A stretch of 64,000 nucleotides of DNA from Desulfomicrobium macestii. GTDB taxonomy: Bacteria; Desulfobacterota; Desulfovibrionia; Desulfovibrionales; Desulfomicrobiaceae. The stretch spans positions 40,697-104,696 of the forward strand of contig NZ_JADBGG010000015.1 of the NCBI RefSeq assembly GCF_014873765.1. The letters are read 5' to 3'. The notes under the pieces were generated by a model. The model did no database searches, was not told where the DNA came from, and was given only the letters and a program-made list of their open reading frames with translations. The translations under genes and the position numbers were made by a program. Positions within the stretch are counted from its first letter, which is position 1, and each line of letters starts with the position of its first letter. Of this stretch, positions 53,094-62,713 are shown piece after piece.

Positions 53094-53387
53094 CTAAAAC
53101 ATCATCTGCGACATCAGTCGAGCCAAAAAAACCTGTACGAACTTGATGCCAAGGACCACGACAAACGGCGAGAAATCAATCCCGCTTATATACGTAAACG
53201 GCAACCACTTGCGGATACGGTAAAAAACAGGCTCGGTCAGGCTCCTGATCCCGCGCACGATGGGATTGTAAGGGTCGGGGTTGACCCAACTCATGACCAC
53301 GGAGGCGATGACCACCCAGAAATACAGGGACAACACGCTGTCGGCCACATAATAGACGGCCGCAAAAAGACTCGAAAAAACAGGCAT
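53094..53387 (-). CDS. YggT family membrane protein
   Basis: The 97-residue protein has two hydrophobic segments (LYFWVVIASVVMSWV and ISPFVVVLGIKFVQVFLA-like end) separated by WVNPDPYNPIVRGIRSLTEPV, the YggT signature. It is an inner-membrane protein associated in other bacteria with cell division or K+/osmotic functions. It is next to YggU, the common pairing. Confidence 0.93.
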   Translation of the reverse strand: MPVFSSLFAAVYYVADSVLSLYFWVVIASVVMSWVNPDPYNPIVRGIRSLTEPVFYRIRKWLPFTYISGIDFSPFVVVLGIKFVQVFLARLMSQMMF

Positions 53388-53441
53388 TTAATATTCCTCT
53401 CAGAAGGCGCGGACGCTTTGCGTGAGCGCCGTGTTTTCAGA

Positions 53442-54116
53442 CTAATCGATTATCTCGCAAAAACCCGTCTCAAACCATTGCCGCAGTTCATGGAAACTGT
53501 CCACATGCAGTTGGGCCGTCAAATCCCGGTTCCTGTAGGCCCAGAAAGGGACCCCGGCCCGGTTCGTGGTTTCCTGATCCACGGACGAGTCCCCAAGGTA
53601 GGACATCTCCCGCTCAGGCAGGCCCCAGGTTTCGACAATGCGCCGCATGCCCTCGGGATCGGGTTTGGGCAAGGTCACCTTGGCCGCCGTCATGACAGGA
53701 TGGAAGAACCGGGTCAGCTCGAACCGTTCCAGCACCATCTCCATGGAATTCTTGCGGTTGGTGTTGACGGCCATGCGCACGCCCATCTTCTCAAGGACAT
53801 GAAGCAACTCAAGAAGCCCCGGCTCCGGCACCATGCGGTCGATGAAGTCGTCGTAGGTCATGCGCCCCTGCACATGCGCCGCCTCGGGCAGGAGTTCGGC
53901 CGGGATGATCCGGGCCATGGCCTTGTCCACGGTGTGCATGAACGCGTAGTCCTCTTCCTCCGGGCTCATGGGCGCAAGGCCCAGGGCGCCGCGAATGTGG
54001 TTGTAATAGTGACGGTTCACATCCCTGGAATCGAACAGCACTCCGTCACAGTCAAACACGACGCCGCGAATCCGGCGCAAGTCGAAACGGCGGGGCTGGC
54101 CCGCGTCAGCTGTCAT
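53442..54116 (-). CDS. HAD-superfamily phosphatase
   Basis: The 224-residue protein has motif I FDCDGVLFDS (nucleophile Asp), a helical cap, a motif II region VNTNRKNS, a motif III lysine near VTLPKPDPEGM, and motif IV YLGDSSVDQ. It is a small-molecule phosphatase of the Gph/PGMB type. It starts 2 nt after the acyl-CoA ligase-like gene stop, so the two are co-transcribed. The substrate is unknown. Confidence 0.9.
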   Translation of the reverse strand: MTADAGQPRRFDLRRIRGVVFDCDGVLFDSRDVNRHYYNHIRGALGLAPMSPEEEDYAFMHTVDKAMARIIPAELLPEAAHVQGRMTYDDFIDRMVPEPGLLELLHVLEKMGVRMAVNTNRKNSMEMVLERFELTRFFHPVMTAAKVTLPKPDPEGMRRIVETWGLPEREMSYLGDSSVDQETTNRAGVPFWAYRNRDLTAQLHVDSFHELRQWFETGFCEIID

Positions 54117-54118
54117 GT

Positions 54119-55771
54119 CTATTGCATGGCCTCCGGAAAATACTGCCCGGCCAGGTCGCGCAGCTTGAATTTCTGAATCTTGCCGCTCGCCGTCATGGGA
54201 TATTCATCCAGAAAAACGACATATTTCGGGATCTTGTAACGCGAGATCTGACCACGGCAGAAGTCGCGGATATCCTCGGTGGCGTAGTCGAAGCCTTCTT
54301 TCAGGATGACGAACGCGCCCACTTCCTCGCCGTATTTGCGACTGGGCACGCCGACGACCTGCACGTCTTTTATGCCTTCCATGCGGTAGAGGAATTCCTC
54401 GATCTCGCGCGGATAGACGTTCTCGCCGCCACGAATGATCATGTCTTTCAGGCGGCCGGTGATGCTCAGGTAGCCGTCCTCGTCCATGGTGCCGAGGTCT
54501 CCGGAATGCATCCAGCCGTCGGGGTCGATGGCCTGGGCCGTTGCGTCGGGGTTGTTGTAGTAGCCCTTCATGACATTGTAGCCCCGACAGCAGACCTCGC
54601 CCTGCACGCCCGGCGCGACGGGCTCGCCCGTCTCCGGATCGACGACGCGGACCTCGATCTCGGGCATGGCCCGGCCCACGGTGCGCGTGCGCTGCTCGAT
54701 GGAATCGTTGACACGGGTCTGGGTCATGACCGGGGAGGTCTCGGTCAGGCCGTAGCAGATCGTGATTTCCTTCATGTTCATGAGATCCATGACCTTTTCC
54801 ATGACCGGAGCAGGACAGGGCGAACCGGCCATGATGCCCGTGCGCAGGGAGGAAAGGTCGTAGCGCGGAAAGGAGCGATGTTCGAGCACGCTGATGAACA
54901 TGGTGGGCACGCCGTAAAGCGCTGTGCACTTCTCCTCTTCCACGGCTGAAAGGACCATCAGCGGGTTGAAGCCTTCGAGGATGACCAGGGTGGCGGCGTG
55001 GCTGACCGCGGCCAGGACGCCAAGCACGCAGCCGAAGCAGTGAAAGAGGGGCACGGGCAGGCAGACCCGGTCCTGGTGGGTGAATTTCTGGTTTTCGCCG
55101 ATCCAGAACCCGTTGTTGCCGATGTTGTAATGCGTCAGCATGACACCCTTGGGAAACCCGGTGGTGCCCGACGTGTACTGCATGTTGACCACATCGTGGG
55201 GATCGAGGGAGGCCTGCCTGGCCTTGTAATCCTCTTCCGAGGTCACGCGGCTCAGCGCCAGCAGCTCGGGCATGGAGTACATGCCGCGATGCTTCTCCTG
55301 ACCCAGAAAGAACACCCGTTTGAGATCAGGGAATTTTTCGCTGCGCAGATAGCCCCGCTCCTGGGTTTTGAGTTCAGGAACCAGATCATACACGGTCTGC
55401 ACGTAGTCCGTGTCCCTGAAGGAATCGATCAGGAGCAGGTTCTCGCACTCGGACTGCTTGAGCAGGTATTCCAGTTCGGCCGTTTTGTAGAAGGTGTTGA
55501 CCGTCAGCAAGACAGCCCCGATCTTGGCCGTGGCGAACTGGAAAGCGACCCAGTAAGGCACGTTGGTGGCCCAGATGGCCATCTTCTCGCCTTTCTGCAC
55601 GCCCATGGCCATGAGGCCCTTGGCCAGATTGTCGACCAACTCCCCGAATTCCCGGTAGGTCATCCGAAAATTCCGGTCCACGTAAACCACGGCTTCGTTG
55701 TCAGGGTGCTGCATGATGGCTTCATCAAGCATCTGGCCCAGGGTAATTTCTCGCAACGCAGGCTTGTCCAT
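54119..55771 (-). CDS. AMP-forming acyl-CoA ligase (long-chain-type)
   Basis: The 550-residue enzyme has the P-loop [56 protein letters not shown] (hinge) and a C-terminal lysine in [14 protein letters not shown]. It activates a carboxylic acid, probably a fatty acid, as acyl-AMP and then acyl-CoA. AAGGGGGAG precedes ATG 55771. An XRE-cupin regulator lies immediately upstream and is the likely controller. Confidence 0.94.
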   Translation of the reverse strand: MDKPALREITLGQMLDEAIMQHPDNEAVVYVDRNFRMTYREFGELVDNLAKGLMAMGVQKGEKMAIWATNVPYWVAFQFATAKIGAVLLTVNTFYKTAELEYLLKQSECENLLLIDSFRDTDYVQTVYDLVPELKTQERGYLRSEKFPDLKRVFFLGQEKHRGMYSMPELLALSRVTSEEDYKARQASLDPHDVVNMQYTSGTTGFPKGVMLTHYNIGNNGFWIGENQKFTHQDRVCLPVPLFHCFGCVLGVLAAVSHAATLVILEGFNPLMVLSAVEEEKCTALYGVPTMFISVLEHRSFPRYDLSSLRTGIMAGSPCPAPVMEKVMDLMNMKEITICYGLTETSPVMTQTRVNDSIEQRTRTVGRAMPEIEVRVVDPETGEPVAPGVQGEVCCRGYNVMKGYYNNPDATAQAIDPDGWMHSGDLGTMDEDGYLSITGRLKDMIIRGGENVYPREIEEFLYRMEGIKDVQVVGVPSRKYGEEVGAFVILKEGFDYATEDIRDFCRGQISRYKIPKYVVFLDEYPMTASGKIQKFKLRDLAGQYFPEAMQ

Positions 55772-55796
55772 GACTCCCCCTTTGGATGACACCGGA

Positions 55797-56366
55797 CTAT
55801 TCCGGAAAATAGAGCACCGCATAGATGGAGGCCGGGGCGTTCCCGCCAGCCGCCACGTGATGCGGAACGATGGAATTGAGATAGATGGAATCTCCCTTGC
55901 CGAGAGTCAGCACGTCCTTCCCGTAGGTGATCTCGATGCACCCCTCGTGCACGACGATGAACTCCTCGCCTTCGTGGCTGGACAGTTTTGTCTCGCCGCA
56001 GGCGGCAGGCATGAGCTCGACGAAAAAAGGCTCCATGTGCCGATCGGTCTTGCCCTTGCCAAGGGAATAGAACTTCATGTCCACGGAACAGCCCTTGCCG
56101 CCAAGCATGCTGAGCCCCTCCTCCCTTTCCCCCAGACGCACGATAAGCGGATCCTGCCCCAACTCGTCGTCCAGAAAAGTGCCCATGCGCACCCCAAGAC
56201 CACGCGCCACTTTAAGCAGCGGTCCAAGGGACGGGTAGACGGAGTCGTCTTCCAGGGATTTGAGGAACGCAATTTCCAAACCCGTGCGCTGGGCCAGGTC
56301 TTCAAGACTGATTTCGTTCATTTCCCGGAATCGTTTGATACGCTTGCCGAGTTGCTCTTTGCTCAT
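55797..56366 (-). CDS. XRE-family regulator with cupin sensor domain
   Basis: The 189-residue protein has an N-terminal XRE helix-turn-helix (about 7-62, [30 protein letters not shown]) and a C-terminal cupin (about 105-185, [28 protein letters not shown]). Such regulators respond to small ligands and commonly sit beside AMP-forming ligases in sulfate reducers. It is 25 nt upstream of the ligase gene. Confidence 0.93.
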   Translation of the reverse strand: MSKEQLGKRIKRFREMNEISLEDLAQRTGLEIAFLKSLEDDSVYPSLGPLLKVARGLGVRMGTFLDDELGQDPLIVRLGEREEGLSMLGGKGCSVDMKFYSLGKGKTDRHMEPFFVELMPAACGETKLSSHEGEEFIVVHEGCIEITYGKDVLTLGKGDSIYLNSIVPHHVAAGGNAPASIYAVLYFPE

Positions 56367-56382
56367 AAACCGTTCTCGCTGG

Positions 56383-57147
56383 TTAAAGATTCAGAGGGCG
56401 GGCCATAAGAATGACGGGCTCGGGCAAATCGATTCCGCGGCCGCAGACGCGCTCCAACGCTTCGGCGTCCATCGCGCAGCAGACGAGCCCGTCCGGCCTG
56501 TCCGCGCAGGGCGAAAATTCCAGGTCCATGGACACGAGCTCGCGCACCACGTCCTCGTCGGAAATGAAGAGCCGCGTGCCCAGAGGCAGAAACAGGAGCA
56601 GCGAAGGCAGGAGATTCTTCCACGGCAGCTCGACGCACGCCCTAGGGAAAAGTGCCTCGTCCGAGACGCCGGGCTGCGTGAAACTTTCCTCGTCGTCCAG
56701 CCCGAGCACCGCTGCAAAGCCGTCCCGCGCGGCTTCAAAACGCCCTTCCTGCTCGCCGATGGCCACGAACTGCTCCTCGCGGTACAGGGCCATGGCCAGC
56801 AGAAGCTGGGCCTGACGCCGCATGTCCGAGGGACTCGGCTCCTTGGGAGCATCCATCCCGGTCAGCTGCGACTTGATGTCCATTGTCGTGTCGGTGTAAA
56901 AATTATCGAGTCCCGCCGCCTGATAGGCCTGCATGTCCGAGGACCTTGGAAAACGCTCGCCGAATTCCATGTAGCTCCTGAGCATGCTCCGCACTTCGGC
57001 GGGTGGGCAAGGCAGTTCGGCCGAACGCCAACGGGGCTGATCCGTGACCATGTCCACGCCCGGATCGAAAAAAACAACGCCGTCCGGAAGGGAGCCGCGG
57101 CCCAATTTCGGATGCAACCAGGGAAAATGCACCACCATCTCACTCAT
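56383..57147 (-). CDS. Unknown protein (lineage-type, acidic)
   Basis: The 254-residue protein opens MSEMVVHFPWLHPKLGRGSL and has a central run SDMRRQAQLLLAMALYREEQFVAIGEQE. No signal peptide or membrane segment is clear; ELPWKNLLPSLLLFLPLGTRLFISDEDV is the only hydrophobic stretch. I do not recognise the family. AAGGAG precedes ATG 57147, and the gene is in the minus-strand run leading to the XRE-cupin regulator, 16 nt away. Confidence 0.65.
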   Translation of the reverse strand: MSEMVVHFPWLHPKLGRGSLPDGVVFFDPGVDMVTDQPRWRSAELPCPPAEVRSMLRSYMEFGERFPRSSDMQAYQAAGLDNFYTDTTMDIKSQLTGMDAPKEPSPSDMRRQAQLLLAMALYREEQFVAIGEQEGRFEAARDGFAAVLGLDDEESFTQPGVSDEALFPRACVELPWKNLLPSLLLFLPLGTRLFISDEDVVRELVSMDLEFSPCADRPDGLVCCAMDAEALERVCGRGIDLPEPVILMARPLNL

Positions 57148-57167
57148 ATGTCTCTCCTTACACGCAA

Positions 57168-57542
57168 TCATTTGTCATCAGGAAGCTCGTGGTGACGGCA
57201 ACGTCCAAGGCAACGGGGCAGACGCAATACGCAAACGCCTTCGATGAAATGTCGGCAAAGAACTTCCCCGCCATCATCCTGCAGAAAATCGAAATTTGCA
57301 CAGTCCCAGTCAATGTTCAAGGCTTGCGCCATGCGCTGGTCCCAAATTCGTCCAGCCTCTTCGGAGGTCAGCCCCAAAATCTCACCCCGCACCACGAATT
57401 CGTCGAACCGGCCTTCAAGGGCCCTTAGCACCGTACAGAAAAATTCCGTACGCAATCCCGGATTCATGGCCTCTTCGTAGAGGCAGCGACCGGCGACCCA
57501 GAAACGGCAGGCATCCCCGGGCATACGCAGCAAACGGCTCAT
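57168..57542 (-). CDS. Cysteine-rich small protein of unknown function
   Basis: The 124-residue protein has eight or nine Cys, grouped as ACRFWVAGRC (11-20), a central FFC, DWDC, and a C-terminal LCRHFIEGVCVLRLPRCLGRCRHHE. The CRFWxxGRC and CxHFxxGxC patterns look like metal-binding zinc-finger-like units. GGGGAC precedes ATG 57542. It is the first gene of the run that continues to the ilv operon. Family unknown; cytosolic. Confidence 0.65.
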   Translation of the reverse strand: MSRLLRMPGDACRFWVAGRCLYEEAMNPGLRTEFFCTVLRALEGRFDEFVVRGEILGLTSEEAGRIWDQRMAQALNIDWDCANFDFLQDDGGEVLCRHFIEGVCVLRLPRCLGRCRHHELPDDK

Positions 57543-57650
57543 GCAGTCCCCGCGAAGCGGCCGGGCCAGGCACGACAAATCAGGGGACGGCTATTTGACA
57601 AATACATTCCATCCCTTCGGAAACCAAGGTTTTTCTTCCGCAAGGAAGAG

Positions 57651-57680
57651 TTGACCTGCCCGGAGCGCTATGTGTATATG
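57651..57680 (+). promoter_or_regulatory. Candidate promoter of tatA
   Basis: TTGACC (57651-57656) and TATATG (57675-57680) are 18 bp apart, with the start expected about 20 nt before the tatA ATG at 57709. Confidence 0.5.
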
Positions 57681-57708
57681 AGGCCCAATCATTCCCGAGG
57701 AGGCATAC

Positions 57709-57906
57709 ATGTTTGGCATTGGTATCCCTGAGCTTCTAATAATACTGGTCATCGTCCTGGTCATTTTCGGGGCCAACAAGTTGCCTGAAATCGGATCAGG
57801 TATGGGCCGGGCCATCAAAAACTTCAAAAAAGCCACCGGCGAACCCGAAGAAATCGACGTTACGCCCAAGTCCGAGTCCAAGGACGCATCCGACAAGAAA
57901 GAATGA
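57709..57906 (+). CDS. tatA: Twin-arginine translocase subunit TatA/TatE
   Basis: The 65-residue protein has an N-terminal membrane helix ([26 protein letters not shown]), the FGxxKLPE hinge, an amphipathic helix ([14 protein letters not shown]) and a charged tail. TatA oligomers form the protein-conducting element for folded proteins. GAGGAGG precedes the ATG. No TatB/TatC gene is adjacent, so the rest of the system is elsewhere. Confidence 0.96.
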   Translation: MFGIGIPELLIILVIVLVIFGANKLPEIGSGMGRAIKNFKKATGEPEEIDVTPKSESKDASDKKE

Positions 57907-57921
57907 ATTTCCCCGTTTTCC

Positions 57922-57956
57922 CACAAAAAATCCCGGCCCGACCGGGATTTTTTGTG
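57922..57956. terminator. Strong bidirectional terminator after tatA
   Basis: A perfect 15-bp stem CACAAAAAATCCCGG (57922-57936) with its inverse copy (57942-57956), loop CCCGA, with A6/T6 tracts. It serves tatA (+) and the convergent secreted-protein gene (-). Confidence 0.92.
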
Positions 57957-57960
57957 CGCG

Positions 57961-58836
57961 CTATCTGACCTCCACGGTCAAGCCCTGAGCCTTGGCTGCA
58001 TCCCCGAGGCGCCTGGCCAAGGCATCCCTGGACCGGGTCTGAACCCGCCAGACACCCACCATGCCGGCCCCGTCCATCTCCACGCCGACCAATGTCTTGT
58101 GCTGGATTTCTCCGCCCCATGAATCCATGAGCCGATCGAATTCCATGGGCCCCATGCTCGACAGCCAGCCCGAAACACGGACCAGCAGGCCCGACTCACC
58201 CTGCACCGCAAGCCCGGGGCGGGAAAAATAGTCTTTCCACACCGCAAACCAGACCTCGTCCAGGGTCTTGGCCGTGCGGAAGGATTTCCATTCGCCCAGC
58301 GTCAACACCCCGGTCCAGGCACCCGCCTGGGAAAGCTCGAGGACAGGCACTTCCGGGGCCTGGGTCACGGTCGGTTTCAGGCCGGACAACTCCTGCAGCG
58401 CGCCAAGGCCCTTGGTGCGCGAAGGCTCCACGCCCGACAGTCGCAGCACGTAGGGCCACTGCTCCCGGGCCGTGAACAGGACGCCAAGATCGCGCAGCCG
58501 GGCCTTGAGGCCAGCGCCATGAACGCGCACAGCCAGCGTGCGCGAGGCATCCGTGGCGTTGACTTCGGCGTCCCCCGTGGTCGCGATCTCGCTGTAGCCC
58601 AGAATGAGGGTATCGCGCTCCTTGGACAAGACGCCCATGAGCGCGGCCATTCGCGGCTGCGCAAGTCGCATCCCGAGAATGGCCTCGACCTCCTGCGTCA
58701 GGGCCGCATCGAACGCCCTGTCCACAAGCGAAGCCTGGCCCTCGCCGCCGTCCACGGACACGACTACCCGCTGGTCCGCTGCGGCGGACACGACGCAGGA
58801 CAACATCAGTATCAAACAAAACACGCATCTGAGCAT
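57961..58836 (-). CDS. Secreted protein of unknown function
   Basis: The 291-residue product has a signal peptide (MLRCVFCLILMLSCVVSAAA) and a mature region starting DQRVVVSVDGGEGQASLVDRAFDAALTQEVEAIL, with repeats of alpha/beta character; the later part has WKDYFSRPGLAVQGESGLLVRVSGWLSS. The opening resembles DUF2066-like periplasmic proteins, but I am not certain. No catalytic motif is recognised. It lies 67 nt downstream of miaA. Confidence 0.65.
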   Translation of the reverse strand: MLRCVFCLILMLSCVVSAAADQRVVVSVDGGEGQASLVDRAFDAALTQEVEAILGMRLAQPRMAALMGVLSKERDTLILGYSEIATTGDAEVNATDASRTLAVRVHGAGLKARLRDLGVLFTAREQWPYVLRLSGVEPSRTKGLGALQELSGLKPTVTQAPEVPVLELSQAGAWTGVLTLGEWKSFRTAKTLDEVWFAVWKDYFSRPGLAVQGESGLLVRVSGWLSSMGPMEFDRLMDSWGGEIQHKTLVGVEMDGAGMVGVWRVQTRSRDALARRLGDAAKAQGLTVEVR

Positions 58837-58903
58837 GGGTCTCTCCTTCAGGAAAAAATTCTACCGCGCGCCCCGGCGGGCCGCAACCTCCACACGGACA
58901 GGA

Positions 58904-59833
58904 TCAGGAAGCGGCAGCCGACTCCAGGAAACGCCCGGCCCGATCCACGATGCCGCGCACATCTTCGGGCTGGTGCCAGAAAATTTCGTTGTCCTTGTTG
59001 AACCAGGTCAACTGGCGCTTGGCGTAGGCCCGGGTGCTGCGCAGCCAGTCACGGCGGGCCTGGTCGAGGCTCACGCCGTCAAGCAGAACCGCCAGCAGTT
59101 CCGGGCATCCGATGCCGGAAAATCCCGGAGCCATGCGGTCCGGGCAGCTCTCATAGGCCAGCCGTACTTCCTCCTGGGCCCCCGCCTCAAGCATCAGGTC
59201 GATACGCCGGGCCAGGCGCGGCGTCAGGGAGTTCAGATCGGCGGAAATCCCGATCTTGAGCACCCGCAAGCCCGCCGGCCGGGAGGTTTGGCCGTGCCAC
59301 CAGGTCAGAGTCCGCCCGGTGGCGGCGATGACTTCCAGGGCGCGGCAGATGCGCTGGGGATCGTTGGGATGGATTTTGGCGGCATAGTCCGGATCAAGGA
59401 GCTGCAGACGGCCGTGCAGAACCTGCGATCCATGGGCCCGGCATTCGCCGACCACTTCCTCGCGGATGCGCGGATCGATGTCGGGAATGGGAGCCAGGCC
59501 GTCCACGAGACTTTTCAGATAAAGGCCGGTCCCCCCTACAAGGATGGGCGCCAGGCCCTTGTCCCGGTAAGCCCGGACCTGATCCATGATCTCGCCGGCA
59601 AAGGCCCCGGCGCGAACGGGAGTGTTTATGGGCAGGTACCCGTAGAGGGCATGCGGGCAGACGGCCCGCTCCTGCTCCGTGGGCTGGGCCGTGACTACCC
59701 CGAGCCCCGCATAAACCTGCCGGGAATCGAAGTTGACCACCGCGCCGTCAAGCGCCAGGGCCAGCGCCAGGGCCGCCGCGGTCTTGCCCGTGCCCGTGGC
59801 CCCGACCAGACAGAGAAGCGAAATATCCGTCAT
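58904..59833 (-). CDS. miaA: tRNA dimethylallyltransferase
   Basis: The 309-residue enzyme has P-loop GATGTGKTAAALALA (about 8-22), FDSRQVYAGLGVVTAQPT, GGTGLYLKSLVDGL, DPQRICRALEVI and a C-terminal KRQLTWF. It adds a dimethylallyl group to A37 of tRNAs. Its ATG overlaps the coaD stop (ATGA), so it is last in the MBL-rsmD-coaD-miaA operon. Confidence 0.96.
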   Translation of the reverse strand: MTDISLLCLVGATGTGKTAAALALALALDGAVVNFDSRQVYAGLGVVTAQPTEQERAVCPHALYGYLPINTPVRAGAFAGEIMDQVRAYRDKGLAPILVGGTGLYLKSLVDGLAPIPDIDPRIREEVVGECRAHGSQVLHGRLQLLDPDYAAKIHPNDPQRICRALEVIAATGRTLTWWHGQTSRPAGLRVLKIGISADLNSLTPRLARRIDLMLEAGAQEEVRLAYESCPDRMAPGFSGIGCPELLAVLLDGVSLDQARRDWLRSTRAYAKRQLTWFNKDNEIFWHQPEDVRGIVDRAGRFLESAAAS

Positions 59834-60372
59834 GTCAGCTTCGGCTCTCCGGAAGCAGGCAGGGCCAGGGCGCTGCGCTTTTCATCCATGCGCGCGACCA
59901 CACGGGCGAGGATGCTTTCGGGCACCAGCCCCTCGACGACTCCGCCCAGCCTGGCCACGTCCTTGATGATGGTCGAACTGATGTAAAGCCAGCGGTAGTC
60001 GGTCATCATGAAGACGGAATGGATGCTGGGCTTGAGTTTTCGGTTCATGAGGGCCATCTGGAATTCGTATTCGAAATCCGAGACCGCACGGAGCCCGCGC
60101 AGGATCGTGTTGGCGCCCTTGCTTGGCACGTACTCGACCAGCAGCCCGGAAAAGCCTTCCACCTCGACGCGCAGCTGACCGCGAAAAACCTCGCGGATCA
60201 TCTCCACCCGCTCATCGAGCGTGAAAAGAGGGTTCTTACCCGAGTCCTTGGCCACGGCCACGATGACCTTGTCGAAGACTTCAAGGCCCCTGCGCACCAG
60301 GCTCAAATGCCCGTTGGTGAAAGGATCGAAGGTGCCCGGATAGACCGCCACCCGCTCTAGTTTCTGCGCCAT
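59830..60372 (-). CDS. coaD: Phosphopantetheine adenylyltransferase
   Basis: The 180-residue protein has YPGTFDPFTNGHLSLV (with the TxGH nucleotidyl-transferase motif), LRGLRAVSDFEYEFQMALMNR and ISSTIIKD. It makes dephospho-CoA from phosphopantetheine and ATP. The start at 60372 gives the conserved MAQKLERVAVYPGT opening; the upstream frame is read-through of rsmD in another frame. It overlaps rsmD by 16 nt. Confidence 0.96.
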   Translation of the reverse strand: MAQKLERVAVYPGTFDPFTNGHLSLVRRGLEVFDKVIVAVAKDSGKNPLFTLDERVEMIREVFRGQLRVEVEGFSGLLVEYVPSKGANTILRGLRAVSDFEYEFQMALMNRKLKPSIHSVFMMTDYRWLYISSTIIKDVARLGGVVEGLVPESILARVVARMDEKRSALALPASGEPKLT

Positions 60373-60917
60373 ATGCAAATCCTTGTTTGCCCGTAAAGTT
60401 TGTCCCGAAGAAGAATCAGATCCTGACGGGGAGGGTTTTCGAACCTGAGTCCCGCCTCCACCTCGACGCAGACGATGCCGTCCTGCGCGAGCGCTCCATG
60501 TTCCAGCAGCAACCCGAGAGTGGGCAGCAGCAGGTCCTTGCCGTAGGGAGGGTCGATGAAGACAAGCCCGAACGGTCCGCGCCCGCCGCTTGCAAGCCAG
60601 CGCAGTGCGTCGGCCTTGACCACGCCGCAACGCCGCCGCTCCACGCCAAGCGCCTCCATATTGGACCGAATGAGGATTGCCGCTTGGGCGGCCTTCTCCA
60701 CGAAGACGGCATCGCGGGCGCCCCGGCTCAAGGCCTCGATGCCAAGAGATCCGCTGCCCGCGAAAATATCCGCCACCCGGGTCTGGGGCCATTCCACGCC
60801 CAGGGACTCAAGCATGGAGAACAGGGACTCCCGCACCTTGCCCGTGGCGGGCCTGTAGCCGGGCCCTTCGGTGGTGCTGATGCGTCTGCCCCTGTACTCC
60901 CCGGCGATGATGCGCAC
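60357..60917 (-). CDS. rsmD: 16S rRNA guanine-966 N2-methyltransferase
   Basis: The 186-residue enzyme has RIIAGEYRGRRI at the start, the SAM motif VADIFAGSGSLGIEALSRGA (about 47-66) and catalytic DPPY (FIDPPYGKDLL). It methylates G966 of 16S rRNA. The rsmD-coaD order is conserved widely in bacteria. It starts 3 nt after the MBL nuclease stop. Confidence 0.95.
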   Translation of the reverse strand: MRIIAGEYRGRRISTTEGPGYRPATGKVRESLFSMLESLGVEWPQTRVADIFAGSGSLGIEALSRGARDAVFVEKAAQAAILIRSNMEALGVERRRCGVVKADALRWLASGGRGPFGLVFIDPPYGKDLLLPTLGLLLEHGALAQDGIVCVEVEAGLRFENPPRQDLILLRDKLYGQTRICIWRRN

Positions 60918-60920
60918 TTC

Positions 60921-62564
60921 CTAGTCCTGCTTGGGCTTTTGCTTCTGTTCGAACATCAGTTCCGACAGGATGGTAGTGAAACGCGAGTTGATGGCCAGCA
61001 GGCTGCCGCGAATCTCGACCTGGTTGGTCATGCCCATGCGCTGCAAGTATTCGACCCGGTCCTGAACCTGGGCCAGCTTTCCGGCGGTCTCCTCCAGCAG
61101 GTACTCCCAGTCGATGCGCGGAGCGGCCAGGGTCGGCCGTGCGGTCAGCTCGAAGCGCCCGCCCTTTTCGAGCAGACATTCATCAAGATAGTCCGGAATG
61201 TGCACGGTCAGTTTGAATTTCTCCCGGATCAGTTCGGCCAGGACCTTTTGCCCCGAATGCTCGCCATGAACCAGATAGACCTGCACCTCGGGGCTACGGA
61301 AATGGGACAGCCAGTCCAGGATCTGGGTCTGACCGGCATGGCCCGAAAAACCGCCGATGGTGAAGACCTTGGCCTTGACCGACAGCTCCTCCCCCAGAAT
61401 CCGGATGCTCTTGGCTCCGTCGACGATGCGGCGGCCCGGCGTGCCTTCGGCCTGGAAGCCCACGAAAACTATGGACGCGCCCGGTTTCCAGATGTTGTGA
61501 CGCAGATGGTGCTTGATGCGCCCGGCGTTGGCCATGCCGCTGCCGGCGATGACTATGGCCGGTCCCTGGGATACGTTGATGGCCCGTGATTCGTCCGGAG
61601 TCAGTGTGAAACGCAGGTTGGGCAGCTCCAGCGGGTTTTTGCCGTTCCTGACCAGCTCCTTGGTCTCCTGGTCATAGTAGTCCCAGTGACGCCGAAAAAT
61701 CTCCGTGGCCTTGATGGCCAGCGGGCTGTCCACATAGACGGGCATGTCGTCCGGCAGCAGGCCTTCCTGGTGCAGAAGATGAAAACTGTAGAGCAGCTCC
61801 TGGGTGCGTTCCACGGCGAATGCCGGAATGATGACCTTTTCTCCGCGTTCATAGCTGTAGGCGATAGCTTCGGCCAGTTCCTGCCGACTCTGGGTCTCGT
61901 TCTTGTGATTGCGCGCGCCGTAGGTCGATTCCAGAAAAAGAAAGTCCGCCGTCTCGACCGTCTGAGGGTTGGGCACCAGCAGTTGGTTGGGACGCCCGAG
62001 ATCACCGGAAAAAACCATCTTGGTCTCCTCGTCCCCTTCCTTGACCCACAACTCGATGAACGCCGAACCCAGAATATGCCCGGCGTCATTGAAGATCACG
62101 CGGATGCCCGGGGCCGGCTCGAAAACCTGATTGTATTCCTGGGTCTTCAGCTGCTGGAGGGCTTTCTGGGCATCCTCCACCTTGTAAAGCGGCTCCACCG
62201 GCGGAGCGCCGACCCGCTGCTTCTTGGTGCTGCGCCATTGGGCTTCCGTCTCCTGGATGCGGGCGCTGTCCTCGAGCATGATCCCAAGCAGGTCCTTGGT
62301 CGGGGCCGTGGTGTAGACCGAGCCCTTGAAGCCCTGGGAGACCAGGCGCGGGAGCAGGCCGGAGTGGTCGATATGCGCATGCGTGAGCAGGATGAAATCC
62401 AGGGATTCGGGACGATACATGCCGTTCTCGTCCCAGTTGCGTCCCTCGATGCTCCTGTTGCCCTGATGCATGCCGCAATCTATGGCGAATCGGGCCTGCT
62501 CGCATTCGAGCACATAACAAGAGCCGGTCACGGTGCGAGCCGCGCCAAGAAAAGTTATCTTCAT
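60921..62564 (-). CDS. MBL/beta-CASP RNA-processing nuclease
   Basis: The 547-residue protein has the metal-binding THAHIDHSG (about 61-69), FNDAGHILGSAF, VFSGDLGR, a beta-CASP insert with IPAFAVERTQELLY, AGSGMANAGRIKHHL and SGHAGQTQIL, then a C-terminal helical extension. This is the KH-less YSH1/CPSF-like family that acts on RNA 5' or 3' ends. It heads an operon with rsmD, coaD and miaA. Confidence 0.93.
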   Translation of the reverse strand: MKITFLGAARTVTGSCYVLECEQARFAIDCGMHQGNRSIEGRNWDENGMYRPESLDFILLTHAHIDHSGLLPRLVSQGFKGSVYTTAPTKDLLGIMLEDSARIQETEAQWRSTKKQRVGAPPVEPLYKVEDAQKALQQLKTQEYNQVFEPAPGIRVIFNDAGHILGSAFIELWVKEGDEETKMVFSGDLGRPNQLLVPNPQTVETADFLFLESTYGARNHKNETQSRQELAEAIAYSYERGEKVIIPAFAVERTQELLYSFHLLHQEGLLPDDMPVYVDSPLAIKATEIFRRHWDYYDQETKELVRNGKNPLELPNLRFTLTPDESRAINVSQGPAIVIAGSGMANAGRIKHHLRHNIWKPGASIVFVGFQAEGTPGRRIVDGAKSIRILGEELSVKAKVFTIGGFSGHAGQTQILDWLSHFRSPEVQVYLVHGEHSGQKVLAELIREKFKLTVHIPDYLDECLLEKGGRFELTARPTLAAPRIDWEYLLEETAGKLAQVQDRVEYLQRMGMTNQVEIRGSLLAINSRFTTILSELMFEQKQKPKQD

Positions 62565-62713
62565 AAATTTCTCCCTGTATTTCAGATAGATACATCAAGG
62601 CCAAAATATCAACCCATTGCCCTGCTCCATCCGCTTGTGCTAGCGCTCCCCGGATAAGAACACATCAAGGCCCACGGCCATGAAACAACCCTTTTCCACA
62701 CAAAGACCACATC

